Assembly: GCF_001654495.1 (NCBI RefSeq)
Contig: NZ_CP015849.1
Span: forward strand, 1,075,001 to 1,139,000
Source: Streptomyces sp. SAT1
Lineage (GTDB): Bacteria; Actinomycetota; Actinomycetes; Streptomycetales; Streptomycetaceae
Direction: 5' to 3'
Length of the DNA: 64,000 nt
The notes beneath the pieces are model-generated. The model did not search any database, was not told where the DNA came from, and was given only the letters and a program-made list of their open reading frames with translations. Shown in pieces: positions 33,720 through 41,817 of the stretch (position 1 is its first letter; every line of letters begins with the position of its first letter). A program made the position numbers and the translations under genes.

Positions 33720-33914
33720 ATGATCCTCTCCATCTCAGGCGTCGTCCTGTTCGGCGTCATCGGCTTCGTCTTCTTCCGCAAGGACGGGCTCAAGCCCTCC
33801 CACGCGTGCGTGTCGACGCTGTTCGGCTTCTACCTGGCGAGCACCGCGATCGCGCCGAGCATCCGGGCCGGCGGCGAGAGCCTGGCCAGTCTGCTCGGCG
33901 GCATGCGGTTCTGA
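33720..33914 (+). CDS. Small membrane protein (64 aa)
   Basis: A 64-residue protein with two hydrophobic segments, residues about 3-19 (LSISGVVLFGVIGFVFF) and 30-45 (CVSTLFGFYLASTAIA), separated by RKDGLKPSH. AGGAGA lies six bases before the ATG. It is 124 bp upstream of an FtsK/Tra-like gene on the same strand. Pairs of a tiny membrane protein and a Tra-like ATPase recur in Streptomyces plasmid transfer and spread loci, so the two probably work together. Function unknown. Confidence 0.85.
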   Translation: MILSISGVVLFGVIGFVFFRKDGLKPSHACVSTLFGFYLASTAIAPSIRAGGESLASLLGGMRF

Positions 33915-34038
33915 CGCCCGCCCCGAGGACGTCCAGGATCCCGCGACCCCCGCGGTCCCCGAGGACTTCGCCCCCGGCCCGCTCCGTCCACGTGCCGGGG
34001 GCAACCCGGTCTCCCCTACGCACTCCCAGGAGGCAGCA

Positions 34039-35751
34039 GTGGCCCGGCGCCCCCTCCCCCGCATTCTGAGCACAGGCGGCGCGCAGCTCGCCCGGAGCCG
34101 GGAGCTGGCCCGGACGGCGGCCGACAGCGCCACGGACATCCTCCATCCGCTGATCACCATCGCCCGGGGTCTGGGCCGGCTCGCCGCGGCCGGCCGCCGC
34201 CGATGGGCGGAGACCCCCGGGGACCGGCGGGGACCGCTGCTGTTCCTGGTGGCCGCGGTGATCCTCACGGTGGCCCTGGTGCCGTACGGACCGCTGCTGG
34301 CCGCCCTCGTGGTGACCGCGGCCGCGGCCTGGCACGGACGCGACCGGACCCCGCCCGGACCCGACCCCGCCGAGGAGTCGCGCAACCAGCGCCTGAGCAC
34401 GCTCTACGAGGCCCTGGTCCCGTACTTCTCCACGGCCGAGGACCCGTCCCCGCTGTACGCGCACGGCGGGGAGTGGCAGAAGGCGTTCCCCTCCTCCGCC
34501 TTCGACGACTCCGGCCGCCTGCGTCGGCTGCTGATCCGCTACCCGGCCTACTTCACCGACGGCGAGGCGGAGTCACGCGCGCGGATCGAGCATCTGCTGA
34601 CCGCCAAGGCGGGCCGCGACCGGGAGTATCTCTTCGGCTGGAACGAGGAGGGCAACGAGCTGTCCCTCACCGCGCTGGATCCGCTGCCCACCGGCATCGC
34701 CGCCCAGCGGTTCGTCACCGCGCCCGGCGAGACGGTGCTCGGCTTCACCGACCCGAGCGAGGTGCAGCGCACGCTCCCCCTCACCTACGGCGAGGAGCAG
34801 CACGACGTGCCGCCGGTCGTCTGGCGCACCGGGCTGCGCTCCACCGAGCCGCATCTGCTGGCCATGGGCCAGCCGGGCAGCGGCACCTCCACGCTGCTGC
34901 GCTCGCTCGCCCTCCAGGCGCTCCGGCACGGCGACGTCGTGATCGTCGACGGCGGCGGCACCGGTGAGTACGCCTGTCTGACCGGCCGGGACGGCGTGCT
35001 CGCCGTCGAGTGCGGGCTGTCGGGGGTGCGGACGAGCCTGGAGTGGGCGGCCACCGAGACCGAGCGGCGGCTGATCGCCGTCAACCGGGCGCGGCAGGCC
35101 GGCCACCCGCCGCCGGCGGACACCAGGCGCCCGCTGTGGCTGCTGCTGGACCGGCCGACCGCGTTCACGCACCTGGCCGCGGCGGACGGCCGGGAGGACC
35201 CGCAGGCGCTGCTCCAGGTGCCGCTGCGGCACGGCCGCGCGGTCGATGTCACGGTCGTCGTCGCCGAGCAGTTCGACAGCGCGGAGGCGCTGAGCGACGC
35301 GCTGCGCCAGCACACGCGCGCGCGTGTCGTGCTCGGGCCCGCCACGGCGGAGCAGCTCAAGGCGGTGCTCGGGGCGCCGCCCCACACCACGCCGCCGCCG
35401 GTCGTACCGCCCGGACGCGGGTACGCCCGGCTGGGCACCGGGCCCGTGCACCGGCTCCAGGTGCCGGCGACCCCCGACCCGTACGACGACTCCGCCGGGG
35501 ACGCGCTGCGCACGGCCGTGCAGGATCTGCTGCCGCCGAAGACCACACCGGCGGACGGCGAGACGGTCCCGGAGCCTCCGGAGGCGGTGGCCAGGTCCGC
35601 GAAGTCCGCCCGGTTCACCAAGTCCGTGCGGGCGGCCGAGGCGGCCGGGACGGAGACGGCGGACACGGAGGGGACGGAGGGGACGGAGGCGGCGGCGGAA
35701 GCGGTCGAGGAAGCGCTGGCGCCGGAGGCGGCCGTGGGCGAGCCGTCCTGA
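34039..35751 (+). CDS. FtsK/Tra-like membrane protein with altered Walker A motif
   Basis: A 570-residue protein. Two membrane helices (about residues 66-102: LLFLVAAVILTVALVPYGPLLAALVVTAAAAW) precede a RecA-like domain of FtsK/SpoIIIE/TraB type (about 255-490). The nucleotide loop reads GQPGSGTSTLL with Thr where the Walker A lysine belongs; the Walker B-like strand is PLWLLLDRP. The segment ARVVLGPATAEQLKAVLGAPP followed by PGRGYARLGTGPVHRLQVP matches the end of Tra ATPases. The C-terminal 70 residues are acidic and disordered. Loss of the lysine suggests no ATP hydrolysis. GTG 34039 has AGGAGG five bases upstream. Confidence 0.85.
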   Translation: MARRPLPRILSTGGAQLARSRELARTAADSATDILHPLITIARGLGRLAAAGRRRWAETPGDRRGPLLFLVAAVILTVALVPYGPLLAALVVTAAAAWHGRDRTPPGPDPAEESRNQRLSTLYEALVPYFSTAEDPSPLYAHGGEWQKAFPSSAFDDSGRLRRLLIRYPAYFTDGEAESRARIEHLLTAKAGRDREYLFGWNEEGNELSLTALDPLPTGIAAQRFVTAPGETVLGFTDPSEVQRTLPLTYGEEQHDVPPVVWRTGLRSTEPHLLAMGQPGSGTSTLLRSLALQALRHGDVVIVDGGGTGEYACLTGRDGVLAVECGLSGVRTSLEWAATETERRLIAVNRARQAGHPPPADTRRPLWLLLDRPTAFTHLAAADGREDPQALLQVPLRHGRAVDVTVVVAEQFDSAEALSDALRQHTRARVVLGPATAEQLKAVLGAPPHTTPPPVVPPGRGYARLGTGPVHRLQVPATPDPYDDSAGDALRTAVQDLLPPKTTPADGETVPEPPEAVARSAKSARFTKSVRAAEAAGTETADTEGTEGTEAAAEAVEEALAPEAAVGEPS

Positions 35752-35781
35752 GCCGCCGGGCGGCGGCCTTCCCCGGCCGCG

Positions 35782-35895
35782 TCCGGGGACGACTCACCGC
35801 CCCCGCAGGCACCCGACTCCACCACCCGGACCGCCGCCGCCAGGCGGACCGCCGCCTTCTCCGCGACCGCCCCGCCACGGCGCACGGCAGCCGGA
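35782..35895 (-). pseudogene. Duplicated fragment of the 3' end of the YczR-like gene
   Basis: About 113 bp match the 3' end of the neighbouring regulator gene (35951-36064), by eye near 90% identical with one indel, in the same orientation and 168 bp away. Translated on the minus strand it reads GAVAEKAAVRLAAAVRVVESGACGGGES against GAVAEEAAIRLAAAARLVESGASGGGES in the intact gene. The rest of the copy is absent. It looks like the remnant of a tandem duplication with mostly conservative changes. Confidence 0.75.
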
Positions 35896-35936
35896 TGCCC
35901 TCCCAGCTACGCAACCAACGCGCCCCGGCGCACGCG

Positions 35937-37436
35937 CTACGCCACGAACGTCCGCGGCGACTCGCCGCCCCCGGAGGCACCCGACTCCACCAGCCGGGCC
36001 GCCGCCGCCAGGCGGATCGCCGCCTCCTCCGCGACCGCTCCCGTCACGGTGAACGGCAGCCGGACATATCCCTCGAAGGCGCCGTCGACACCGAAGCGCG
36101 GCCCGGAGGGGACGCGGACGCCCACCCGCTCCCCCAGTTCCGCCAGGCGCGAGCCCGACAGTCCGCCCGTGCGCACCCACAGGGTCAGACCGCCCCGGGG
36201 GACCTCGAACTCCCAGGCGGGCAGCTCGCGGCGGACCGCCGCGACCAGCGCGTCGCGGTTGTCGCGGGCCTGGGCCCGGCGGAGCTCGACGGCCTGCTCC
36301 CAGCCGCCGGTGCCGAACAGCCAGTTGACGGCGAGCTGTTCCAGCACCGGGGTGCCCAGGTCGGCGTAGGCCCGCGCGGCGACGAGGCTGCGGATCACGT
36401 CGGGCGCGGCGCGCACCCAGCCGATCCGCATGCCCGCCCAGAACGCCTTGCTGGCGGATCCCACGGTGATCACCGTGGACCCGGCCGGGTCGAAGCCGCA
36501 CACCCGCCGCGGCATCTCCACACCGGGATCGAGGTGCAGCTCGCTCATGGTCTCGTCGACGACGAGCACCGTGCCCGCCGAACGGGCCGCCTCCACCAGG
36601 CGGCGCCGCTGGTCCTCGTCGGCGAGGGCGCCGGTCGGGTTGTGGAAGTCGGCGACGACGTAGGCGATCCGGGGCGCGGCCTCCCGCAGCACCTGGCGCC
36701 AGCGGTCGACGTCCCATCCGGTCAGGCCCTCGGCCATGGCGACGGGCACCAGCCGGGCGCCCGCCTCGCGCATCAGCTGGAGGATGTTGGCGTAGGAGGG
36801 CGACTCCACGGCGATGCGCTCGCCCCGGCCGCCGAAGAGGTGGCAGATCGCGTCGATGGCGCCCATGGCCCCGGTGGTGACCATGATCTGCTCCGGCATG
36901 GTCGGGATGCCGAGGGCGGTGTAGCGGTCGGCGATCATCGCGCGCAGCGCGGGCAGCCCCGCCGGATAGTCGCCGTGGGTGTGCGCGTAGGGCGGCAGTT
37001 CCTCCAGGGCGCCCTGCACGGCGCGGGTGAGCCAGGGCTCGGGCGCGGGCAGCGCGGCGGTGCCCAGGTCGATCATCGACCCCAGGGCCTCCGGCGGGAG
37101 GGGCTCGAGCCCGCGCGCGGGCAGCGGGTTCCCGGCCGGGACGGCGGTCCAGCTGCCGGCCCCGCGCCGGGACTCCAGGAATCCCTCGGTGCGCAGCGCC
37201 TCGTAGGCGGCGGCGACGGTGGTGCGGCTGACGGACAGGGCCAGGGCCAGTTCGCGCTCGGCGGGCAGCCGGGCGGCCACGGGGACGCGGCCCTCCAGGA
37301 CCAGCAGTCGGATGCCGTCCGCGAGTGCCCGGTAGGCGGGCGGGCGGCGGGAGCCGGGCCCCGCCGGCCGGTCCTGCTGGGAGCTGAGCTGCCGGGCGAG
37401 CTGCGCCGCGCCCACCGCAGAAGTCCACTGTGCCAT
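35937..37436 (-). CDS. yczR: MocR-family regulator, YczR type
   Basis: A 499-residue MocR protein. The GntR winged helix covers about residues 35-100 (ALADGIRLLVLEGRVPVAARLPAERELALALSVSRTTVAAAYEAL), the aminotransferase-like domain the rest, with VESPSYAN, DFHNPTG, DETMSEL and GSASKAFWAGMRIGW; Lys330 is the PLP lysine. Divergent pairing with a YczE-like membrane protein defines the YczR subgroup, which is thought to regulate that partner. Three copies of AGTCCAC flank the start and are candidate binding sites. Start ATG 37436 gives the usual N-terminus; the open frame continues upstream. Confidence 0.88.
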   Translation of the reverse strand: MAQWTSAVGAAQLARQLSSQQDRPAGPGSRRPPAYRALADGIRLLVLEGRVPVAARLPAERELALALSVSRTTVAAAYEALRTEGFLESRRGAGSWTAVPAGNPLPARGLEPLPPEALGSMIDLGTAALPAPEPWLTRAVQGALEELPPYAHTHGDYPAGLPALRAMIADRYTALGIPTMPEQIMVTTGAMGAIDAICHLFGGRGERIAVESPSYANILQLMREAGARLVPVAMAEGLTGWDVDRWRQVLREAAPRIAYVVADFHNPTGALADEDQRRRLVEAARSAGTVLVVDETMSELHLDPGVEMPRRVCGFDPAGSTVITVGSASKAFWAGMRIGWVRAAPDVIRSLVAARAYADLGTPVLEQLAVNWLFGTGGWEQAVELRRAQARDNRDALVAAVRRELPAWEFEVPRGGLTLWVRTGGLSGSRLAELGERVGVRVPSGPRFGVDGAFEGYVRLPFTVTGAVAEEAAIRLAAAARLVESGASGGGESPRTFVA

Positions 37437-37514
37437 GCCGACCAGTCCACCTTCCCCGAATTGGCCATGGATGGGTCTCTTCCCCACGCCACAGAGTGTC
37501 ACGCGTCAGTCCAC
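37422..37514. promoter_or_regulatory. Three AGTCCAC direct repeats between yczR and yczE
   Basis: AGTCCAC occurs at 37422-37428 (inside the regulator start region), 37444-37450 and 37508-37514, all in the same orientation, within the divergent promoter region. MocR dimers bind direct repeats, so these are plausible sites. A related TTGTCCAC spans the yczE start. Confidence 0.5.
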
Positions 37515-37535
37515 TTCCACCATCAGGGGGGCACT

Positions 37536-38189
37536 TTGTCCACGCCGGACCGCCTCGGGCGGCGCCTCGTCCAGCTCTACGCGGGTCTCGCGCTGTACGG
37601 CGCCAGTTCCGCGCTCCTCGTGGAGGCCGGACTCGGCCTGGAACCCTGGGGCGTACTGCACCAGGGCCTGGCCGAGCTGACCGGGCTCACGATCGGAGTG
37701 GTGTCGATCGCGGTGGGGGCGGTGGTGCTGCTGCTGTGGATCCCGCTGCGCCAGCGGCCCGGCCTCGGCACCGTCTCCAACGTGTTCGTCGTCGGACTGG
37801 CCATGGACGGCGCCCTCGCCCTGGTGCCGGACGCGCACACCCTGGCGGTGCGGATCCCGGTGCTGGTGGCGGGCGTCCTGCTCAACGGCGTGGCGACGGG
37901 CCTGTACATCTCCGCCCGCTTCGGGCCCGGCCCCCGGGACGGGCTGATGACGGGGCTGCACCGGCGCACCGGCCGGTCGATCCGGCTGATGCGCACGGCC
38001 GTCGAGGTGGCGGTGGTGGCCACCGGCTTCGCCCTCGGCGGCACCATCGGCGCGGGCACCGTGCTGTACGCGGTCTCCATCGGGCCGCTGGCCCAGTTCT
38101 TCCTGCGCGTCTTCGCCGTGCCCCGGGCTCCCGGCAGCGGCGCCGCCGTTGCCGGTGGTACACCCGAACGGGTGATACTGCGTCCGTGA
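37536..38189 (+). CDS. yczE: YczE/YitT-type integral membrane protein
   Basis: A protein of about 217 residues with five to six hydrophobic helices (LVQLYAGLALYGASSALLVEAGLG, LTIGVVSIAVGAVVLLLWIPL, IPVLVAGVLLNGVATGLYI and others) and the conserved GPRDGLMTGLHRRTG loop of the family. Its transport substrate is not known; the YczR link suggests a PLP or amino-compound role. The start is TTG at 37536 with AGGGGGG five bases upstream; an ATG at 37467 has no ribosome-binding site. The stop overlaps the GTG of the next gene. Confidence 0.85.
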   Translation: MSTPDRLGRRLVQLYAGLALYGASSALLVEAGLGLEPWGVLHQGLAELTGLTIGVVSIAVGAVVLLLWIPLRQRPGLGTVSNVFVVGLAMDGALALVPDAHTLAVRIPVLVAGVLLNGVATGLYISARFGPGPRDGLMTGLHRRTGRSIRLMRTAVEVAVVATGFALGGTIGAGTVLYAVSIGPLAQFFLRVFAVPRAPGSGAAVAGGTPERVILRP

Positions 38190-38953
38190 CCACGCACGTA
38201 CGCCACCCCTATCTCGACCATCCGGGCCCGATCGCCTTCGCGCACCGCGGCGGGGCGGCCGACGGCCTGGAGAACACGGCGGCCCAGTTCCGGCGGGCGG
38301 TGGAGCGGGGCTACCGGTACATCGAGACCGATGTGCACGCCACCGCCGACGGACGTCTGGTCGCCTTCCACGACGCGACGCTCGACCGGGTGACCGACGG
38401 CGCGGGCCGGATCGCCGACCTGCCGTGGCGGGAGGTGAGCCGGGCGCGGGTGGCGGGCCGCGAGCCGGTCCCGCTCTTCGAGGAGCTGCTGGCCGCCTTC
38501 CCCGAGGTGCGCTGGAACGTCGACGTCAAGGCGGAGCCCGCGCTGCTGCCCCTGCTGGACGTGCTCGACCGCGTGGACGCCTGGGGGCGGGTGTGCGTCG
38601 GATCGTTCTCCGAGGCGCGCGTGGTGCGGGCGCAGCGGCTGGCGGGGCCGCGGCTGGCCACGTCGTACGGCAGGCGCGGGGTGCTGGAACTGCGGCTGCG
38701 CTCCTGGGGTGTGCCGCTCGTGCCGCGCCGCTCGGCGGTGGCCGTGCAGGTGCCGGTGTCCCAGTCGGGCGTCCCGGTGGTCGACCGGCTGTTCGTCCGC
38801 GCGGCGCACGCGCGGGGGCTGCACGTGCATGTGTGGACGGTCAACGAGGCGGCGGAGATGCAGCGGCTCCTGGACCTCGGCGTCGATGGCATCATGACCG
38901 ATCACATCGACACGCTGCGTACGGTCCTTCAGGAGCGGGGCGTCTGGGTCTGA
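38186..38953 (+). CDS. Glycerophosphodiester phosphodiesterase
   Basis: A 255-residue cytoplasmic GDPD-family enzyme that splits glycerophosphodiesters to glycerol-3-phosphate and an alcohol. The motifs AFAHRGGAADGLENTAAQF, YIETDVHATADG and FHDATLDRVTDG carry the catalytic histidines and metal ligands; NVDVKAEPALL and WTVNEAAEMQRLLDLGVDGIMTD complete the barrel. All catalytic residues are present. Its GTG start overlaps the yczE stop (GTGA), so the two are translationally coupled. Confidence 0.93.
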   Translation: MTTHVRHPYLDHPGPIAFAHRGGAADGLENTAAQFRRAVERGYRYIETDVHATADGRLVAFHDATLDRVTDGAGRIADLPWREVSRARVAGREPVPLFEELLAAFPEVRWNVDVKAEPALLPLLDVLDRVDAWGRVCVGSFSEARVVRAQRLAGPRLATSYGRRGVLELRLRSWGVPLVPRRSAVAVQVPVSQSGVPVVDRLFVRAAHARGLHVHVWTVNEAAEMQRLLDLGVDGIMTDHIDTLRTVLQERGVWV

Positions 38954-39012
38954 GCCCGGCGCGTCCGGGTCCCGGGCGGCGCGGCGGCAGCGGCGGGGAG
39001 GCGAGGGCGCGA

Positions 39013-40398
39013 GTGGGTACCGGCACCGTGGGGGCCATGGGCGTCCCCCCTGGGCGGAGCACGACGGCCTCCCCCGAGGACGGCGACGGCGCCGCGCGGC
39101 GACGCGAGCAGCGCGGCTGGTACGTCTACGACTGGGCCTGCTCCGTCTACTCGACCAGCGTGCTCACCGTGTTCCTCGGGCCGTACCTCACCACGGTGGC
39201 GCGGGCCGCCGCCGACGCCGACGGGTATGTGCACCCGCTGGGCGTCCCGGTGCGGGCCGGGTCGTTCTTCGCGTACTGCGTCTCGGTGTCCGTGGTGGTC
39301 GCGATCGTGCTCATGCCGATGGCGGGCGCGGCGGCGGACCGCACCGGCCGCAAGAAGCCGCTGCTGGCGGCCGCCGCCTATGTGGGCGCGGCGGCGACGG
39401 CGGGCCTGTTCTTCCTGGACGGCGACCGCTATCTGCTCGGCGGTCTGCTGCTGATCGTGGCCAACGCCTCGGTCGCCGTCTCGATGGTCCTCTACAACTC
39501 CTATCTGCCGCAGATCGCGGCCCCCGACGAGCGCGACGCGGTCTCCTCCCGGGGCTGGGCGTTCGGCTACGCGGCCGGGTCGCTCGTCCTGGTGGCGAAT
39601 CTGGTGCTGTTCACCGCGCACGACTCCTTCGGGGTGTCCGAGGCGATGGCGGTGCGCATCTGCCTGGCCTCGGCGGGGCTGTGGTGGGGCGTCTTCACCC
39701 TCGTGCCGCTGACCCGGCTGCGCGACCGGCGCACGGACCGGCCGGCGCCGTCCGGGCGGCACGGCTGGCGCCGGCTGGCGGCCACGGTGCGGGACATGCG
39801 CGGCAAGCCGCGCACGCTGGCCTTCCTGCTGGCGTACCTCGTCTACAACGACGGCATCCAGACGGTGATCTCGCAGGCGTCGGTGTACGGCTCGGAGGAA
39901 CTGGGGCTCGGCCAGTCGACGCTGATCACGGCGGTGCTGATGGTGCAGGTGCTGGCGGTGGCCGGGGCGCTCGGCATGGGACGGCTGGCCCGGGTGCACG
40001 GGGCCAAGCGCACGATCCTCGGGTCACTGGCCGCCTGGACGGTGATCCTGGCCGCCGGGTTCTTCCTGCCGGCCCGCGCGCCGGTGTGGTTCTTCGTGCT
40101 GGCGGCCGGGATCGGGCTCGTCCTCGGCGGCAGCCAGGCGCTGTCCCGGTCGCTGTTCTCGCATCTGGTGCCGCCGGGCAAGGAGGCGGAGTACTTCTCG
40201 GCGTACGAGATGAGCGACCGGGGGATGAGCTGGCTCGGGCCGCTGCTGTTCGGGCTCACCTATCAGCTGACCGGGAGCTACCGGGACGCGATCGTCTCGC
40301 TGGTGGTGTTCTTCGTGATCGGGTTCGCGCTGCTCGCGCGGGTGCCGGTGGGGCGGGCGATCCGGGACGCGGGGAATCCGGTGCCCGACCGGATTTAG
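39013..40398 (+). CDS. UMF1-family MFS transporter (Atg22-like)
   Basis: A protein of about 461 residues with twelve predicted helices. The start of the first helix reads RGWYVYDWACSVYSTSVLTVFLGPYL, typical of the Atg22/UMF1 family, and the loop DRTGRKKPLL follows helix 2. Members export amino acids or related compounds in other organisms; the bacterial substrate is unknown. GTG 39013 has GAGGG five bases upstream; GTG 39028 and ATG 39037 are in-frame alternatives. It lies 59 bp after the GDPD gene, probably in the same transcript. Confidence 0.87.
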   Translation: MGTGTVGAMGVPPGRSTTASPEDGDGAARRREQRGWYVYDWACSVYSTSVLTVFLGPYLTTVARAAADADGYVHPLGVPVRAGSFFAYCVSVSVVVAIVLMPMAGAAADRTGRKKPLLAAAAYVGAAATAGLFFLDGDRYLLGGLLLIVANASVAVSMVLYNSYLPQIAAPDERDAVSSRGWAFGYAAGSLVLVANLVLFTAHDSFGVSEAMAVRICLASAGLWWGVFTLVPLTRLRDRRTDRPAPSGRHGWRRLAATVRDMRGKPRTLAFLLAYLVYNDGIQTVISQASVYGSEELGLGQSTLITAVLMVQVLAVAGALGMGRLARVHGAKRTILGSLAAWTVILAAGFFLPARAPVWFFVLAAGIGLVLGGSQALSRSLFSHLVPPGKEAEYFSAYEMSDRGMSWLGPLLFGLTYQLTGSYRDAIVSLVVFFVIGFALLARVPVGRAIRDAGNPVPDRI

Positions 40399-40484
40399 CA
40401 CTGAGGGCGAAAGCGCTGTAGTGTACGCGTTTGGCCTGCCAGGCGTACCGTTACTGCGCGTCAAAGATGCCGAAACGCTGGGTG

Positions 40485-40502
40485 ACATCTCCTTGCAGAT
40501 GT
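40485..40502 (+). promoter_or_regulatory. Inverted repeat upstream of rbpA
   Basis: ACATCT and AGATGT (6-base spacer) form a perfect short palindrome about 90 bp before the SigR-type promoter of rbpA, inside a longer TGACA direct repeat. It may be an operator. Evidence is limited to symmetry and position. Confidence 0.3.
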
Positions 40503-40589
40503 GACAAACCGGGCGCCGGTGGGTACTGCACTGGTTGACAAGGCTGCGGCTACGACGGCGACACATGACCCGGAACGGGACATCGGAAC

Positions 40590-40616
40590 GGGAATCTTTA
40601 CCGCCGACCGGACGTT
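40590..40616 (+). promoter_or_regulatory. SigR-type promoter of rbpA
   Basis: GGGAAT, an 18-base spacer and GTT match the SigR consensus GGAAT-N18-GTT exactly, ending 61 bases before the rbpA start. SigR control of rbpA under thiol-oxidative stress is established in S. coelicolor, so the call is well supported. Confidence 0.85.
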
Positions 40617-40677
40617 GACCGGATGACGACGACAGCGACACCTGTCCTGTGGGCGACAAGCCCGGGAGGCACGATTC

Positions 40678-41052
40678 ATGAGTGAGCGAGCTCTTCGCGG
40701 CACGCGCCTCGTGGTGACCAGCTACGAGACGGACCGCGGCATCGACCTGGCCCCGCGCCAGGCCGTGGAGTACGCATGCGAGAAGGGACATCGCTTCGAG
40801 ATGCCCTTCTCGGTCGAGGCGGAGATCCCGCCGGAGTGGGAGTGCAAGGTCTGCGGGGCCCAGGCACTCCTGGTGGACGGCGACGGCCCGGAGGAGAAGA
40901 AGGCCAAGCCGGCGCGTACGCACTGGGACATGCTGATGGAGCGGCGCACCCGCGAGGAGCTCGAAGAGGTCCTCGAGGAGCGTCTCGCCGTGCTGCGGTC
41001 CGGGGCGATGAACATCGCTGTTCATCCCCGGGACAGCCGCAAGAGCGCGTAG
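40678..41052 (+). CDS. rbpA: RNA polymerase-binding protein RbpA
   Basis: A 124-residue protein that binds RNA polymerase and the principal sigma factor and stimulates transcription; it also raises rifampicin tolerance. The zinc-binding residues Cys34, His38, Cys56 and Cys59 are present at the positions known in S. coelicolor (ACEKGH and CKVC). The basic linker (KKAKPARTHWDMLMERRTREELEEVLEERLAVLR) leads into the sigma-interaction region. GGGAGG lies eight bases before ATG. It is a single-gene unit with a SigR promoter upstream and a perfect hairpin terminator downstream. Confidence 0.98.
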   Translation: MSERALRGTRLVVTSYETDRGIDLAPRQAVEYACEKGHRFEMPFSVEAEIPPEWECKVCGAQALLVDGDGPEEKKAKPARTHWDMLMERRTREELEEVLEERLAVLRSGAMNIAVHPRDSRKSA

Positions 41053-41090
41053 TCCCGCGTGGCGTGAGCCGGTTACCAGCGCATCTCAAG

Positions 41091-41133
41091 CAGGACGGGC
41101 GCCGTACGTGATCCACGTACGGCGCCCGTCCTG
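41091..41133. terminator. Perfect 20-bp hairpin between rbpA and fxsA
   Basis: Two perfect 20-base arms (41091-41110 and 41114-41133) enclose a 3-base loop, followed by ttctgttc. It lies between convergent genes and should terminate both transcripts. Confidence 0.9.
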
Positions 41134-41171
41134 TTCTGTTCTCCGGGGCGTGCCCCGGCCGGGCGGCCCGG

Positions 41172-41735
41172 TCAGCGGTTCAGCGGCGGGCGCTGCTCGC
41201 GCGGGGCGTCGCCGGGCCGGTCGTCCCTGATGACCTCGCCCTGGACGACCTTGCCGTCGGGGCGGTGCATACGGGCCTGCTGGAAGGCGTCGCCCAGGGT
41301 GCCCGGACCGACCGTGCGGAGCCTGCGCTCCACCGTGCGCTCGGCGAGGCGGCCGACGGCCCGCTGGATCGGCGGGAGAAGCAGCAGCAGACCCGCCACG
41401 TCCGAGATCATGCCGGGGATCATCAGGAGCAGGCCGCCCAGCATCATCAGGCCGTTGCCCCCGCGCCGGTCGGAGGGGGCGGTGCCGCGCTGGAGCGTCT
41501 CGTTGAGGTTCTGGAAGGCGCGGCGGCCCGCCCGCTTGATCACCACGGCGCCGAGCACGAAGGCGGCCACCAGCAGCAGGAACACGGTCAGTCCGCCGGC
41601 CGCGCCCGCCACGAGCGTCAGCAGCCAGATCTCCAGCACCAGCCACACGGCCACGCCCAGCGGCAGGAACCTGCGCAGCCGCGAGCGCCGGGGCCTGGTG
41701 GTGGAGTGCGGGGAGGTCGGAGCGCCTGTCGTCAT
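41172..41735 (-). CDS. fxsA: FxsA family membrane protein
   Basis: A 187-residue inner-membrane protein of the FxsA family. Helices lie at about residues 25-42 (LPLGVAVWLVLEIWLLTLV), 44-64 and 98-118 (LMMLGGLLLMIPGMISDVAGLLLLLPPI). The conserved GLLLMIPGMISDVAGLLLLLPP signature is intact. The C-terminal tail is polar. In E. coli FxsA affects phage exclusion; its role here is not known. The ATG is preceded directly by GGGAGT. Confidence 0.92.
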   Translation of the reverse strand: MTTGAPTSPHSTTRPRRSRLRRFLPLGVAVWLVLEIWLLTLVAGAAGGLTVFLLLVAAFVLGAVVIKRAGRRAFQNLNETLQRGTAPSDRRGGNGLMMLGGLLLMIPGMISDVAGLLLLLPPIQRAVGRLAERTVERRLRTVGPGTLGDAFQQARMHRPDGKVVQGEVIRDDRPGDAPREQRPPLNR

Positions 41736-41817
41736 ACTCCCAGTGTGCCTGGGCCCGGCTCAGCACGGGATAAGCGGGTGCCCACGGCCGGACGGGGGCG
41801 GGCACCGGCGCCGGACC

